A stretch of 64,000 nucleotides of DNA from Chamaecrista fasciculata (lineage: Eukaryota; Streptophyta; Magnoliopsida; Fabales; Fabaceae). Shown here piece by piece: positions 28,687 through 41,426 of this stretch. The notes below the pieces were generated by a model. The model ran no database searches. It was not told the DNA's origin and worked only from the letters and a program-made list of their open reading frames with translations. The translations under genes and the position numbers were made by a program. Within the stretch, counting starts at the first letter, position 1. The number at the start of each line of letters is the position of its first letter. The stretch lies in assembly GCA_003254925.1 (NCBI GenBank), contig QANZ01017153.1, forward strand, positions 277,504-341,503, read 5' to 3'.

Positions 28687-31215
28687 TTTCAATCCAGTAG
28701 TAGATTCAGTTAGAGAAATTACAACGATCATTCAATCAAAATTTCAAAAACCAAGTTGCACTTGGGGTGAGGTAGATGAAGACACCAGGAGAATGTGGTT
28801 TGGGGAATGGGCGGTTTGTTAATCTAACCTATTCATACTCATTATATGCATTAACTTTTATTTAAATTGTTAACTTGATGTGCAAATGTGTGTAGAAACG
28901 CTACAAGTGGAAAGCTATTCATAATGATGCAATTTGGAGAAATTGGAAGCTGAAGGCAGGGCAATTATTCCGAAGGACGATGCACACTGTTCGAGATAAT
29001 TTAGGGAAAGGAAAAAGCCCAATATGGATTCGAGATGATTTGCTGGAATCCATGAAAGCTAAGTGGAACACCAATGAATACAAGTTGAGGCAAAGACAAG
29101 CAAAACGAAATAGGGCCTCAAATACAGGAGGATCAGTTCATACGGGTGGATCAATTCCTTATTCAGAACACCAAAGAAGAATGGTAAAAACTTTTTTGTT
29201 TTTTTTTTATTAAGTAATGATTTGTAGTGATAATTTTAATAATAATAATTTTTTTTATTTCAACTACAGATGAAAGAGACAGGAGGGATAGAACCTGGTA
29301 TAGCTAAGGTTTTTTTGCGCACCCATAAGAAGAAAGGCACAGATGAGTTGGTGGATCAGAGAGCTACTAATGCTTATGTAAGATTTCTAACTTTTTATGA
29401 ACATAACTTTTATTGATTTTGGTTGTTTAATGGATTAGCTGCCACATATCATTTACATATATGGTTTCCTTCTTTGTACATATATGGAAGCTGAGTATAA
29501 TTATCATTTAGGTTCTGATATATAGTAATGTAATAAATCTGTGAAAGGTCTTAAGAGTATTAATGTACGATTTCTGGTTGATGGCACCTAAGTTACTATA
29601 ACTAATTCAGTTTATGCTCTTGTGGAAATTTTTTTACAAGGTCTTGATCTATGGTTGTTCTTCTAGCATATTTTGCTTCTAATCTTAAAGAGAAAGTTTT
29701 TGCTTATGAATGTGTGCTTTTCGGGCTCAATGAATGTGTAGGGAGTGAGATCAAGTACCACATGGCATGAGATTTCGGACATGGTTTTGGTGGTAATTGA
29801 TTCGCACATAATAATTTGGTATTTAGGAATGAGGAGGAAGAGCAGGGTATAGTGATACTAAATACTAACAGAGTACTAATAATTAGTATTATTAGTGGTA
29901 TAGAATAGATAGATAGGTACTGGTAATATAATAGTGTGTAGGAATATATGAGAAAGGTTCTAGTTTGTTGTGGTTGTGGTGGTCATGGATCAGGTCTGGT
30001 GAGGGCAGGGCAGGGCACAGAGCACTGAAAAGATACTCTCGTTTGTTCATCATCAACTCTATGCTTTTCTCTCCTCAAAATTCTCTTTCTCATACCTGTT
30101 TCAATCTCAATTTTATATCTTTGCTATATGATCTGTATTACCCAATTTTATCTGTCAATTTGTAGATAGATACCTTCTCGTTAGGATTTTTGTGATATCG
30201 TTTTGTGTTGCCCCTTTCGTCTTAAAGATTCCATGGGGCTGTGCTGTTCTGAGTTGCCTAATTATGTACATTGTGCAATGATTTTTGTGTCTGGCAAGTG
30301 CGAATATAAGAAAAGCTGTGTTGTAAAAATAGCAGCTTCCCTGCCCCATATATATTCCAGGTTGGTAATTAATTAATAAAATTAATCAAATTCAAATATG
30401 TACCCAAGAATTAATACGTACAATGAACTTTTTTTTTAGTGTGAATACAGATATAATAGTGTGATAAAAATCTTATATATATGAAGCATGGATACTTAAA
30501 AACAGTGCTTGATTTTAGATTCAATTAATTACCTCTTCTTCTTTCTGCCTTTTAATTATATATTTTACAACTTTCAACTCATTCCACTGCTTGCTTTTTC
30601 GGACATTCTTGATTCTTTTTGTAATTTAATGTTATTGTTGTGGCATCTCATCTTGTCTATGTTCTAGCTAACATGAAATGTTGGTAAAAAATTCATTTAC
30701 TATAGATTGTATGATTTATTTGACTTCATAGTTTTGGATCCCTAATTTGACTTCATAGTGGCCTTTTACTGTATGATTTATTTACTGCCTTGAATTTAAA
30801 ATCAGTGACTTGGATCTTATAGTTTCGTGTAATGTAATGTTTTTATTTGTTGTAGGCTAAATATATTACGATTGTAGAATCTAGAGCATCAAATGAAGAT
30901 TCTTCAAGTAATATTGATGATATTGCTCAAGATAATGCTTGTTGGGTTGAAGCTGTGGGTGGAAAAACCAAAAAAGGACGCATATATGGGGCAGGCTCAG
31001 AGGCAAGAAATATATTAAACAATTCAGGAATGACTTCATCTGAGTTGTTGATGAATCCAGAGGTGGCAAAAAGAGACAAAGTCATTGAACAACTTTCATC
31101 TCTTGTCAAAAGTCATGAAGAGGAAATAAAGATTATAAAGGAACAACTTGCTGCAATTTCCAAACCTCCTACCAATGATGAAGCTGAGCATAGTGAATCT
31201 GATGATGAAAATTAG
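28687..31215 (+). CDS. CACTA Transposase_24-like protein (partial, 4 exons seen)
   Basis: Exons 28687-28813, 28896-29183, 29270-29377 and 30856-31215 join in frame with GT-AG junctions. The predicted product contains CTWGEVDEDTRRMWFGEWA, RYKWKAIHNDAIWRNWKLKA, a basic stretch KLRQRQAKRNRASNTGGSV, SEHQRRM-M-KETGGIEPG, and IYGAGSEARNILNN. The C-terminus is a predicted coiled coil (KRDKVIEQLSSLVKSHEEEI) followed by an acidic tail ending in DDEN. This is the pattern of plant transposase family 24 proteins encoded beside TNP2. The first exon begins at an acceptor and its phase does not fit the TNP2 donor just upstream, so the intervening DNA (catalytic TNP2 part and this gene's start) has probably been lost. 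Confidence 0.75.
29378..30855 (+). other. Long intron of the CACTA Transposase_24-like gene
   Basis: About 1.5 kb between GTAAGA and TTGTAG. AT-rich with no recognised gene. Short reading frames inside do not resemble proteins. Confidence 0.6.
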
Positions 31216-31968
31216 TTTTTATATCTTTACTATATTAGGTACCTTTCTATATATGAATCTAATGTATGACATATATTATACTATGTTTTATTATGAATGA
31301 TGGATTGTTATCATCTTTTGTTATGAATTTATATATATAATGTTAGTTAAAATTTTCTATGGAGTTCCTTATAATTAAAATAGTGAAAATGGAATCAAAA
31401 TTTGTAACAGATAATTCCGTCACAAATATCAAGAAAAAATTGAGATTGAATTTGTGATAGATCATCCGTCACAAATTGTGACGGAACAGAATCCGTCCCA
31501 AATGACCACAACAAAGTTGTAACGTAATCCGTCACAAATCCGTTAGAATCTGTGACGGAAATTTGTGACCGACATGTCCGTTACATTTTGTGTCAAGTTT
31601 TGTGACAGGTATTTCCGTCACAGATTGGGACGAAAGTATATTGGTTACAAACATTTGTCACATTTTGTGACGGGATTTGTGACGGAAAATGTCCGTAACT
31701 GATTGTGACGGAACACTTTGGTTACAACATTCCGTCACAGATTGTAACGGAACCATGGCGTCACAACTTGAGACGGATCGTTACCGTCACAATTCCGTTA
31801 CAAATTTGTGACGGGTAAGGGATTCCGTTACAAAATAAATTAGCGACGCCCTGTTTTGTGACGGACATTTTCCGTCACAAATTCCGTCGCAAACCATTTT
31901 TGTGACGGAATTTCATTGATTTGTGACGGATTTTTCCGTCACAAATCAGCTGTTTTCTTGTAGTGACA

Positions 31969-32142
31969 GTTTGTAAGAAACTCAATTATTCCTACACAGT
32001 TCACTAATCAGCCGTCAGTGGAAGGAGATGGTGGTGGAGAACGGCCAGAAACTTTGAGTGTCGGCGCTGATAGTGGATGCGGAGACCGAGCTAAATATCA
32101 CAACTTTTGTTACCCATCCTGTATATTGTTGATTTTGCCAAA
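31969..32142 (+). pseudogene. Continuation of the AT-hook-like ORF of the Mutator-like element
   Basis: Open in frame with 25722-25780 once the CACTA element is set aside. It encodes QFTNQPSVEGDGGGERPETL and a Gly/Asp-rich stretch, then becomes hydrophobic and intron-like before retroelement A begins. No family recognised. Confidence 0.4.
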
Positions 32143-35100
32143 TGATCGGGCAACTCGTCGTAAGGTGCCTAGCGAAGTCAAATTAAATTTATACTCGAGC
32201 CTCGCAAGTATAAACTATATTTATTAAAATATAGTATAGATGCTAATCCCAAGTTCGAACTCTCGCGGAACTCAATGTGATGAGGTAAGAAAATTGTGAC
32301 GAAGGTTATAACTTCTGTAATTGAGGGTTGTCATGATTTAGTGAGATTCTTATGAGTCAAAACAATACTTGAGAGAAAACCCTAGAGATAGACTATCATA
32401 GTTCGTTCATTATAAAGATTAGATAATGAATATGCATTTACTTTTCCAAGCTAGACCATATATTTAAACTATAAACACAATCAATCAAACAATGGAGAGG
32501 GTACAAGATTAGATTAGGTAACTCATCCACAACTGGTTTCATGAGCTATTTGCCAAAGCTCGTCGGGACAATTTATATTATTGTTACATCAAAACAATAA
32601 AAAAACATATATCAATTAATACTTCCAATCATGCAAATAAGATATTGTAAACCACTCTTTAGAACCTTAAAGAGTTACTTCATTAATCGTGAGAGAGACA
32701 AACTCCAGGAATGTCAAGGTCTCATTTCTTTAACAAAATATGATCTACGACTTATATATAAACAACTTCAACAAATACATTTGAAAGAGTTGATCATACC
32801 TCATAAACGCGACATCAACATCTGAACTTTACAATGAATCTTGATGAACTCAAGTCATATCCTTGAGGCATTCCTCAAGTATCTACCTAATTATTTACTC
32901 ATGGTCTAGGCAGATAACTATTCTAATCTAAAGAGAATTGGTGTAAACTAGTCGAAGTCATGAATTGGTGCTCTGAGCGTGGAATGACGACCTCTATTTA
33001 TAGTGTTGAGTAGTGTGCTTGTTCCGCAAGTCAAGAGAAAAAAATCACCTCAGGGTTGTGGGTTGCGCCAACGGCCCAATACGAAGGCGCAGCGAAATAT
33101 CTGCGATATTTCGATTATATCTTCGTATCTTGAATCGTAGTCGTGCAAAACATACTCTCCTGCTTCAGATTATTCTGCGCCGCGAGATTTCCACTTTGGG
33201 CCGTTGGCTCAAAGAGACGGCGCAACAACAAACTGCGTTGAAGCTTATCTGCTGACGTCATATTCCTAGAATATTCGTGCGCCGTGGGATTTACCGAATC
33301 TGGGCCGGCGACCCACGTGATGGAGCAAAGATATCTTTTGCTCAACGTGATCTTCTAGAATATTCTGATATTTCCCTCTTAGGTTGGCCCTGTTTAGATA
33401 TCTTAAAACTGAATAAACCATTAAGTAGCACCTATTTATAAAGTACAATAAATAAGAACTAATTAACCTATTTTATCCAATTTATTCCACCATACCTTGG
33501 TGATGGAGATTGTGCCCTAGGGCCAATCATTTTATTTATGTGTTATTTGAACATATATAGTTTTTGATTAATTTATAGAGATAAATTATATTGTTATCAT
33601 ATTATTAGCGTGTTTACTATGATAGCGTCCTTGATTGATTATAAGATAATTAATCTAAAATTGTCCCTGGTCGATCATTCACGTGGGAACGTAAATGAAC
33701 TAAGACCAGCATGACCTCGGTGTATAGAGATACATGCACTAGATGCTTCTCGAGAGCCATGGTGCAATTTTGTAAGGGTTACAAATTGCTGGACCGACCC
33801 GGAGAGTCCTGCATGGGTTTAGTCATAAGCGAGCCTCTCCTGTACACCTGTCACGATAGCCTTAGACCTGAGGTCTTGACTATTCCGGCATTGTAGTTGT
33901 CAAACTTTGGCCTAGTCCAACGTTACCCGTAGCAGGGTAGCCATACAGGCTAGGTACGGGTTTGGTTGATTACCGTGCAAAGGAATGTGGTTGACCAAGA
34001 TGGGATTTTGTCCCTCATTTAAGATGAGAGATATTTAACTGGCGCCCTCGATGAGTCTGTCCAAGAAATGCGTGGCCACGCTGGGAATTGGGACTAACTC
34101 AGGAAATCGAGAAAGTTGTGGTTTGGATTTTGGATGACATTCCCGTGCCTGATCCATGACCAAAATATCGTGAGACAATAGGAATTATGACAAGGTGGTA
34201 TTTAGGTTAAATCGTTAAAACGTTAAAGCGATAACTCCCGTGTTTTGGGTAGTCGTGATGGCTTGCTAGAGTCCGCTCACGACTTGTGAGTCATAAGATG
34301 ACTTGCTGCCAACTTCACGTGAGGCCTGCTGGGTCACACATGAGCAGGATCAAGATGCTAATTTTTGGGACACGAATTAGGGTTAATTCGTGAGTCACTT
34401 AGGTGACACAATTTAGGACATAGTTAAATGTCTTAGGACATTAAATCTTGTCTTAAATAAATATCTATGATTAAGGTTTTAAATTTGTTGGACAAATTTA
34501 AATTTAAATTAATTGTTAAATAGTTTTACAATTAAAATATTAGTGAATAAATAAATTAAATAAGTTTCCTAAAAATTAGGGAATTATTGATTTATTAAAT
34601 TCACTAAAATTGGGAAATAAAAGGATGAGGGTGGCGCCTCATTATCTTTGTTTTTATTAATAGAAATTGTTTTTATTAATTAAATAAAGATAAGATAAAT
34701 ATCTTTTGGAAAAGATATAGGATTTGAATTAAAAGATATTAAGGTAATTCTTTTATTCAAAATTGTTAGGAATTAGTTATAACTACCTAAGGAGTTTGGG
34801 TTGTTATAAAATTCCTCCAAAAACTCCATGAGAATTTCGCCTACCCCCTTTCTTGGGATGGAAGATTTGATCTTGCATTTTAGAGTTTGGGTCTAGGCTA
34901 AAGTCGATTTTTATATTTAATTATTAAAGTAATATTTAAATTATAAAATCAAAATCTCATGACTCATTCCAACCAATAGGATTTGAGCAAATCAAGATTT
35001 GATCCAAGATTTGATCTTGGATAGGTCAAATTCGAAAATTGGGCTTTATTTTTGAATTATAATATTAAGTTTAATATTATAAATCAAAAGATATTTTGAG

Positions 35101-36026
35101 ATATCTAAAAGATATCCCATATCTTAGAGATATCCTAATTGGATTAGGATTCCCTAAAACTAGGAATGAGAACACTATAAATAGAGGCACTAGGCGCCTA
35201 TCTCAGAGATAACTCACAACACAGATCAATTCTTGGTCAGACCAAGAATTTCGCCTAGAGCATCTATAGAGAGTGAAAAATCGCCTAGTCCTAATATTAT
35301 GAGAGTGAGTCGATTTTCTTGAAGAAAGAGAATTGGACCTGCACCTGATAATATTAGTACTTCCCAATCAATCTTGATAATCAAGAACACTTCTTGATTA
35401 TTCAAGAATCATAGATATAGTTCCCGTTTTCACTTGGGAAGAAGTGAAGGAGGCTAGCACCTAGGCATCTGCCAAACTGCTCGTGTGGATTACTGGTAGA
35501 GGAAGGACACTCTGTGGACTTCTCAAATTCGCGAATACGATAAGTCACCGATCAAAACTAGGTAAACATCTTTTCTAATCTGGTATAAACATAGTTAGTG
35601 GATCCTGGAAGGAATCACAGAGTTGGCTTTTAGGTTTTATTACGTTTTAGTCCAAATTTTTTTTTAAATTTCCTTCCGCTGCGCTCCCTCTGTGATTTCC
35701 CAACAGTGGTATCAGAGCCAGGTTTGAAGGAGTTCAGCCGTAGAGGGGGTTCTCGCAGTGTGACCTGTGACGAAATGTTGACTCTTACCCCTTGCGGTCC
35801 CGGTGGCAGGGTTGGTCATGTGGAGACGCAGACCGTAAAACTTGCTCTGAGGTATACTTGGTGGTCACCCTGTGGAGACAGGAAAGGCACCAAGTGGGAT
35901 TAGATCCTCACTGTTTCCCAACACTTGGTGCTTCCCTTAACATATTAATTGGTCTAATTCCAATATATTATTATTATAAACATACTAAAAGAAGGCCAAA
36001 TAACTTGTTCACTTTTTGGCTGATCA
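32143..36026 (-). repeat. 3' LTR of retroelement A, split by a copia-type remnant
   Basis: Starts TGATCGGGCAACTCGTCG and ends TTTTTGGCTGATCA, matching 48990-50444. A copia-type remnant (33501-35923) sits in its last tenth. Confidence 0.9.
33501..35923 (+). mobile_element. Copia-type LTR remnant with primer-binding site (fossil)
   Basis: One LTR of about 2.2 kb (33501-35705; starts TGATGGAGATTGTGCCCTAG, ends TTTCCCAACA), a primer-binding site for initiator tRNA-Met (TGGTATCAGAGCC, 35707-35719), a ~200-bp internal stub and a terminal TTTCCCAACA. Exact 5-bp duplications CTTGG (33496-33500 and 35924-35928). The element is greatly reduced and has no coding capacity. Confidence 0.85.
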
Positions 36027-36037
36027 AATCCCCCACA
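36027..36037 (-). promoter_or_regulatory. Polypurine tract of retroelement A
   Basis: On the minus strand TTGTGGGGGATT abuts the TGATCA that opens the 3' LTR. The same arrangement occurs in B at 52376-52386. Confidence 0.75.
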
Positions 36038-37591
36038 ATTAAGACTTTGCACTCCTGAGCAAAGGTACGAAGTAGAAGAAGAAGGAATATGCCAAAGAAT
36101 CAAGGAACTTTCCCAAGTTCATGATTCAAGGCCAGCACATAGTCATAACCTATAGCTATAGGATTCACCAAGCAACTAACTAAGTAAAGCAGTGCAATCG
36201 AATTTTTATAAGACCAATCTTATAAGTGTATCACTCTCCTCACTAATTGGGTATCATATTCTCTCTAGTCATGCCTTAGACTAAGTTCCTACCATAAGCT
36301 TGTAGAAATTCTCAAAGTCTCCATTTTAAGTGAAATAGTGATTCATAATCAAGAGGACTTTAATAGGTTTATAACGTATGGGAAAGGCTAATATATCTGG
36401 GAAGAAATATAGAGAGAAAAGAAAGAAAATCGGTGTTTACTTAAAAATCTCTCTTCAAGTTTTCCTTAACAATTCATCTCCACTTTTCCACTAAAAGAAA
36501 GTAGCTAGCTTACTATGAAGCTCATTTGAGTCATATGGCACAGGACTCTAGTCTTCTGACTGACCAGTCTTTTTCTCTTGATAGGCTCTTATGATGATAC
36601 TTTTAGTATTTGAGCTTTCTCAAAGATACTTTTCAATATTTGCTAGACTTATATGTTTTTTTTTCTTTTGTCGAGATCTTTTATATATTTTTCTAATAAT
36701 TTTGCTAGCTAAATTCACCTTTGAGAGTTGAATTGCAAAGTCCATCTTTACGAGAAGGTTTATAAGTACACCTTAGTGTATAGGCTCAAAGGGGCTAACA
36801 AAGGATATATTTATGGTAACTGGCTAGTGTTTGGGATAAAGGGGTAGAAGAAACAAGTGCCCCTATCATATTAATAATCATTAAATCTAATAAGCTTTAA
36901 CCAAGAATTAAGACAAGTTCTAGAGAAGACAAAGCTAAGAGACTAATCTCTCTCTAAGTAGATATATATATTATAGTATGTAAGCTTAATCTTCCAACTA
37001 GGCTTAGAAAATTACTTAGATTATTCTAAGGCTATTAGAAAATAACTAAGACTAAACTCTTATCATGAATATGAAATTATTCACTCAATACTCAAATCAT
37101 ATTAAAAATTCAACTAATTCGNATCAAATAGGAGTAAAGAACTAGGCTAGGAGTGTGAATTTACTCCTCTTTCCCCCACACTTAGAACAACACATTGTCC
37201 TCAATGTTTAAAGGAAAGATAAGAGAAATTTTAAAAACTCGGAAATATCATCATATTGGTTATTATTATTATTTATTTAGTTTTGTTTTTTAGTTATATA
37301 TATTTTTTTCGAATTTATATATATATATATATTTATATTTTTCTTGTTTCTTTACGAAAATGACTTGAGATCAAGAATAATATAAAAGTTCAAAGAGACA
37401 TTGTATTTATGATAATTCAAAGGTAAATTGTTGTCCAAATAAATAAAAGACAGAAAATATAAAGACACAAAGAACCATAAAAGACAGAATTATAAATGAC
37501 TGAATTTAAAATGCAAAATAAATAAACTATCCTAGAAAGCAATAAACTAATTCCTAGAAAGCAATAAAATAACTTTTAGGCTAATCTTAGA
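36038..37591. other. Non-coding 3' region of retroelement A
   Basis: AT-rich DNA without coding frames, between the last ORF remains and the polypurine tract. It contains one N (37122). A corresponding region occurs in B (about 52387-54028), for example sharing 'taggctcaaa(a)ggggctaacaaag'. Confidence 0.6.
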
Positions 37592-37798
37592 CTATTCCCT
37601 ATCGTGTTCTAGAAATTCTTGATATTTTATGCTCTTAAAGGTATCTAAGAGTTCCTTGAGCAAAGTCCGAATTGCGATCACTTCACGCAGCAGAGACTGA
37701 CGTGGTTCCATGCCACTTTGTGTGGATGAAGTACTCATTAAATCGTCATCAGTGTCAGTCCGTGATTTCTTACTCGGTTGCGTCTCGATATTGGCCAC
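37592..37798 (-). pseudogene. C-terminal remains of the retroelement A 'plant transposon protein' ORF (fossil)
   Basis: A short frame rich in Ser, Thr and charged residues (SKKSRTDTDDDLMSTSSTQS) followed by a helical stretch (REVIAIRTLLKELLDTFKSI). It probably belongs to the same ORF as 39932-40620, from which a solo LTR separates it. Confidence 0.45.
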
Positions 37799-37833
37799 TA
37801 GTCTTACTGGAATAGGAACTTCTTTAGGTGTTG

Positions 37834-39926
37834 TGTTGGAGATTGTGCCCTAGGGCCAATCATTTTATAAATATGTTTTGAACATATTGATTAATTTATG
37901 GAGATAAATTAATGGTTATCATATTATTAGCATGTTTACTATGATAACAATCCCTGATTGATTATGAGATAATTAATCTAAATTTGTCCCTGGTCGATTG
38001 TTTTCGTGGGAACGAAAATGAACTAAGACCAGCATGACCTCGGTGCATAGAGATGCATGCACTAGATGCTGGAACGAGAGTCATGGTGCAATTACGTAAG
38101 GGGTTACGAGTTGCTGGACTGACCCGGAGAGTCTTGGATGGGTTTAGTCATCAGCTTGCCTCTCCTGTACGCCTGTCACGACGCCTTAGACCTGTGGTCA
38201 TCATTATTCCGGCGTTGCAGTTGTCAGACTTTGGCCTAGTCTAACGTTGCCCGTAGCAGGGTAGCCATAAGGGCTAGGTACGGGTTTGGTTGATTGCCGT
38301 GCTGAGGAATGTGGATTGGCCAAGATGGGATTTTGTCCCTCATTCAATGAGAGATATCTAACTGGCGCCCTCGATGAGTCTGTCCAGGAAGTGCGTGGCC
38401 ACGCTGGGAAATGGGACTTACTCAGGAAATCGAGAAAGTTGAGGTTTGGATTATGGATGACTTTCCTGTGCCTAATCCATTACCAAGATATCGTGTGACA
38501 ATAGGGTCTATGACAAGGTGGTACTAAGGTTAAGTCGGTTTTGGTAAAAACGATAACTCACGTGTTTTGGGTAGTCGTGATGGCTTGCTAAAGTCCGCTC
38601 ACGACTTGTAGGTCATAGAGATGACTTGCTGCCAACTTCACGTGGGGCCTGCTGGGTCACACATGAGCAGGATCAGGACACCACTTAAAGGGACACGAAT
38701 TAGGGTTAATTCGTGGGTCACTCCGGTGGCACGATTTAAGACACAACAGAATGTCTCGGACATTAAGTCTTGTCTTAATTAATCTACAGTTGTGAAGTAT
38801 TTAAATTTGTGGGACAAATTTAAATATAATAATTGTTAAATGATTAATAGGGATTAATTATTTACAATTAAAATATTAGGGAAAAATAAATCAGATAAGG
38901 TTCCTAAAAGTTAGGAAATTATTGATTTATAAAATTCCCCAATATATATATGAGGGTGGCGCCTCATGAGATGAATTTAGATTAATAAAATTGTTTTATT
39001 AATTTAATTCATGAATTTGAATTCAAAAGATTTGATGGAGATATCAAAAGATTTGAATCAAATAGATTTGGTGAGATCTCAACTCAGGTTCTTTGGGAAA
39101 TCATGACTTCCTAAGAGTTAGGAATGTTTTTGATTTATAAAATTCCAAGGATAAATTAGGGCATATGGCGCATGGGATCTTGTGGGCCCAAGGGAAAATT
39201 TAATCTTCCAATTGATTCCTTAAGATTGCAATTTGAATTTAAATTAAATACTATGGTAATATTTTAATTTGAAATTCAATTCATGAAGCCATTTTATTAT
39301 GATTATGGAATTATAATAATGCTCTAAAAATAATTATTAAAACCCTAGGCTAGGCGCCTAAGGGATAGAGTGAGCTCATTTTGTGATTTTTGGTCTTCCT
39401 CCTTGTAGAGAGAGAAGAGAAAATCGCCATTCTCAAAAACCTAGCTTTCCATGTGAGAGAAAATTTTGGCTCTCAAGAGTTGAGAGAGGAAAAATCGAGT
39501 TTGCCTAAGGAGTTAGGAAATTCGATTTGAGGTTACCAAAATTAGGGTTTGTGAGAGAAGGAAAAACAAGAAGGAGTTCTTGTTGGGGCTTTCCTTTTGC
39601 GCCACCTTGTTTGATTCAAGAAGGAGTTCTTGAAGTCAAAGTCACTGTAGATTGGTCCCTGGTTCTTTTGGAGAAAAGAACGGAAGGCTAGCACCTTGGT
39701 GCCCGACAAACTGTTCGTGTGGATCACCGGCAGAGGGAGGACGCTACGAGTGGACTCCTAGGACATGCCTTGTACAACCAACCGATTGAAACTCGTGAGG
39801 TATACCACTATCTTGACAGGTTTTAAATTCTACTAGCGGATCCATTCGGGAATTTTAGGACTTGGTGCGTTTTATTTTAAATTTTATATTTGCTTCCGCT
39901 GCGTTAGGCGCCTAGAATTCCCAACA
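37834..39926 (+). mobile_element. Copia-type solo LTR (fossil)
   Basis: Starts TGTTGGAGATTGTGCCCTAG, ends GAATTCCCAACA, with exact 5-bp duplications TGTTG (37829-37833 and 39927-39931). Inserted in retroelement A's last ORF. Confidence 0.9.
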
Positions 39927-39931
39927 TGTTG

Positions 39932-40620
39932 GTGGTATGATTCGTTTCCCATGAAGAGGTACGACTTCCCTAAGTTCTAAGATGCAATCATCGGGGACGT
40001 AGAGAGTAGTTAGCTTCCCCTTTCCAAGGCATAGCTGTAGCTGCTCTTGGATGATTTTTCCAAAGTCCACGGGGCGACATTGGAGGATACAATAGGCCAA
40101 GACAGCCTAGTCCATTGACATGCATCCGTCAGGAGGACTTGGGATAAATCAAGAATCAATGACCCTATGGAGTAGACGAACAACAGGGGTCGAGTGGATG
40201 GTGGAGAACGAAGTGAGTATCCTTTGTTCATTTTCAGCAGGATAAGAACCATCGAGGTATCGATAGATAAGATGTCCAAGGGATGCGACGTTGGTTCGAT
40301 ATCGTTGGAAAGAACAATTGGGCACAGATCGACATCCAAATACAAGATTGATTGCATTGGGAGAGCAATCCACATGGGTTCCTCGGAGATAAACTTTATC
40401 GAGGTTGGCAATATCGACATGGGAATAAAATTCCCAAACCTTATTGAGACTGGCCTTGATAGTTGGTTCAAAGAATCCGCGAATATGCCTCTCTCGAATG
40501 GCCAGGTTGAGTTCTTCGATTGCGGGATCAGAGTAGTTAATCCCTTTTTCAGCATGAACTGGAAGGTCACGAACAAAGTCATCGTGATAGTTCTTTGCTC
40601 GGGCGCTCTTGAATCAGGCC
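39932..40620 (-). pseudogene. 'Putative plant transposon protein'-like ORF remains of retroelement A (fossil)
   Basis: The minus strand encodes LAYCILQCRPVDFGKIIQEQ-like residues, parallel to MYILKSWPVNYGQLIHTQLR in B. B also carries the upstream phrase REFYINAS...LVVDYLAAAINRLFELPE. This pattern (REFYAN, aINrlfgLP, inhG-ii) is that of the plant domain annotated as 'putative plant transposon protein' in retroelement-derived sequences. The frame is broken. Confidence 0.55.
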
Positions 40621-41426
40621 ATATCTACAGATCAATAATCATAATTAATATTATAATTATCAGAAATCTAGAAAACTCTATGATAAACTGTCTAGACACT
40701 ACAAACTCATCTCAAATCACCTTAAAAACTTATATCGCAAAAAAAATTATAATTTGGGGTTGCGCCGTCGGCTCAGTTGCCGGCACAAAATATTTTGCAA
40801 AATTTTTTTCGAAATTTGACAGCAGTGCCCAAATTACCCTTTTGTTGGTAGAGATAAGTCCTAAAGTCGACTGTTGAGAAGAAGATCCTATTCTAGAAGT
40901 TTCTAGCGAATTCACAAAAAACCGTAAAGGCTTACCTTGGATTTGGAAGAAAGCTTCGAAGGAGAAGAATTTTCAGCTCTCAAGAGAGTGTTCTAAGATG
41001 AAGCCTAGAGGTTTGAGATTTGTGAGAAGCCTAGAGGTTTGATGGGGTATTTATAGGATGAAAATCTAAGATATCCCTAATATATTCGTCAAATACGCTT
41101 GATTTAAAATTTGAATTTGAATCAGATTTGGTAGAGTTTGATCACGATTAAACTCTCCAAATAATTTGACGTTGGGCCGCCAGGTGCGTTGCCAGCGCAA
41201 GTGCCGACGTAGAAACAAAAATTAAAATTTTATTCCTGACGCTTGGTTGCCAGACTCTAACTAAAGATGAAACTAAAACTAAGAATACTAAGAATGAAAA
41301 TGCTAGAATTTGTCTAATACAAATTCTAGGGTCCTAAACTATGAATTAGGGTTTGGGATAACCCTCTTCTTCCCCCACACTTACGCGGAAACCATGTAAG
41401 TGGGAAGAAGGCATCGCGGAACATCT
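40621..41426. other. Spacer within retroelement A
   Basis: Low-coding region between two ORF remains. It contains 'gcgccgtcggctc' and 'gttgccggc' phrases similar to those in the LTRs and to B at about 57240-57660, so it may have served as an internal leader or promoter. No protein recognised. Confidence 0.4.

Larger units (their letters stand above)
25781..31965 (+). mobile_element. CACTA (En/Spm-type) DNA transposon, 6.2 kb
   Basis: Ends CACTACAAGAAAACAGCTGA and the exact inverted form TCAGCTGTTTTCTTGTAGTG, flanked by 3-bp duplications ACA (25778-25780 and 31966-31968). Subterminal regions (25790-25950 and 31400-31960) are packed with 'tttgtgacgga' units in both orientations, the expected binding sites of a TNPA-like protein. 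It encodes an N-terminal TNP2 piece and a separate Transposase_24-like gene, but no catalytic TNP2 core, so it should depend on a relative for movement. Identical long ends suggest fairly recent activity. Confidence 0.95.

Noticed and set aside
28980-29213. Separate small gene starting at the internal ATG (MHTVRDNLGKGK)
   Set aside because: It is the second visible exon of the CACTA Transposase_24-like gene.
32018-32227. 69-codon frame treated as an independent gene
   Set aside because: Its second half lies in the LTR of retroelement A; only the first part belongs to the Mutator-like element's ORF remains.
40194-40877. 227-codon plus-strand frame
   Set aside because: It is antisense to the retroelement A ORF remains, which have the recognisable family pattern, and resembles nothing known.
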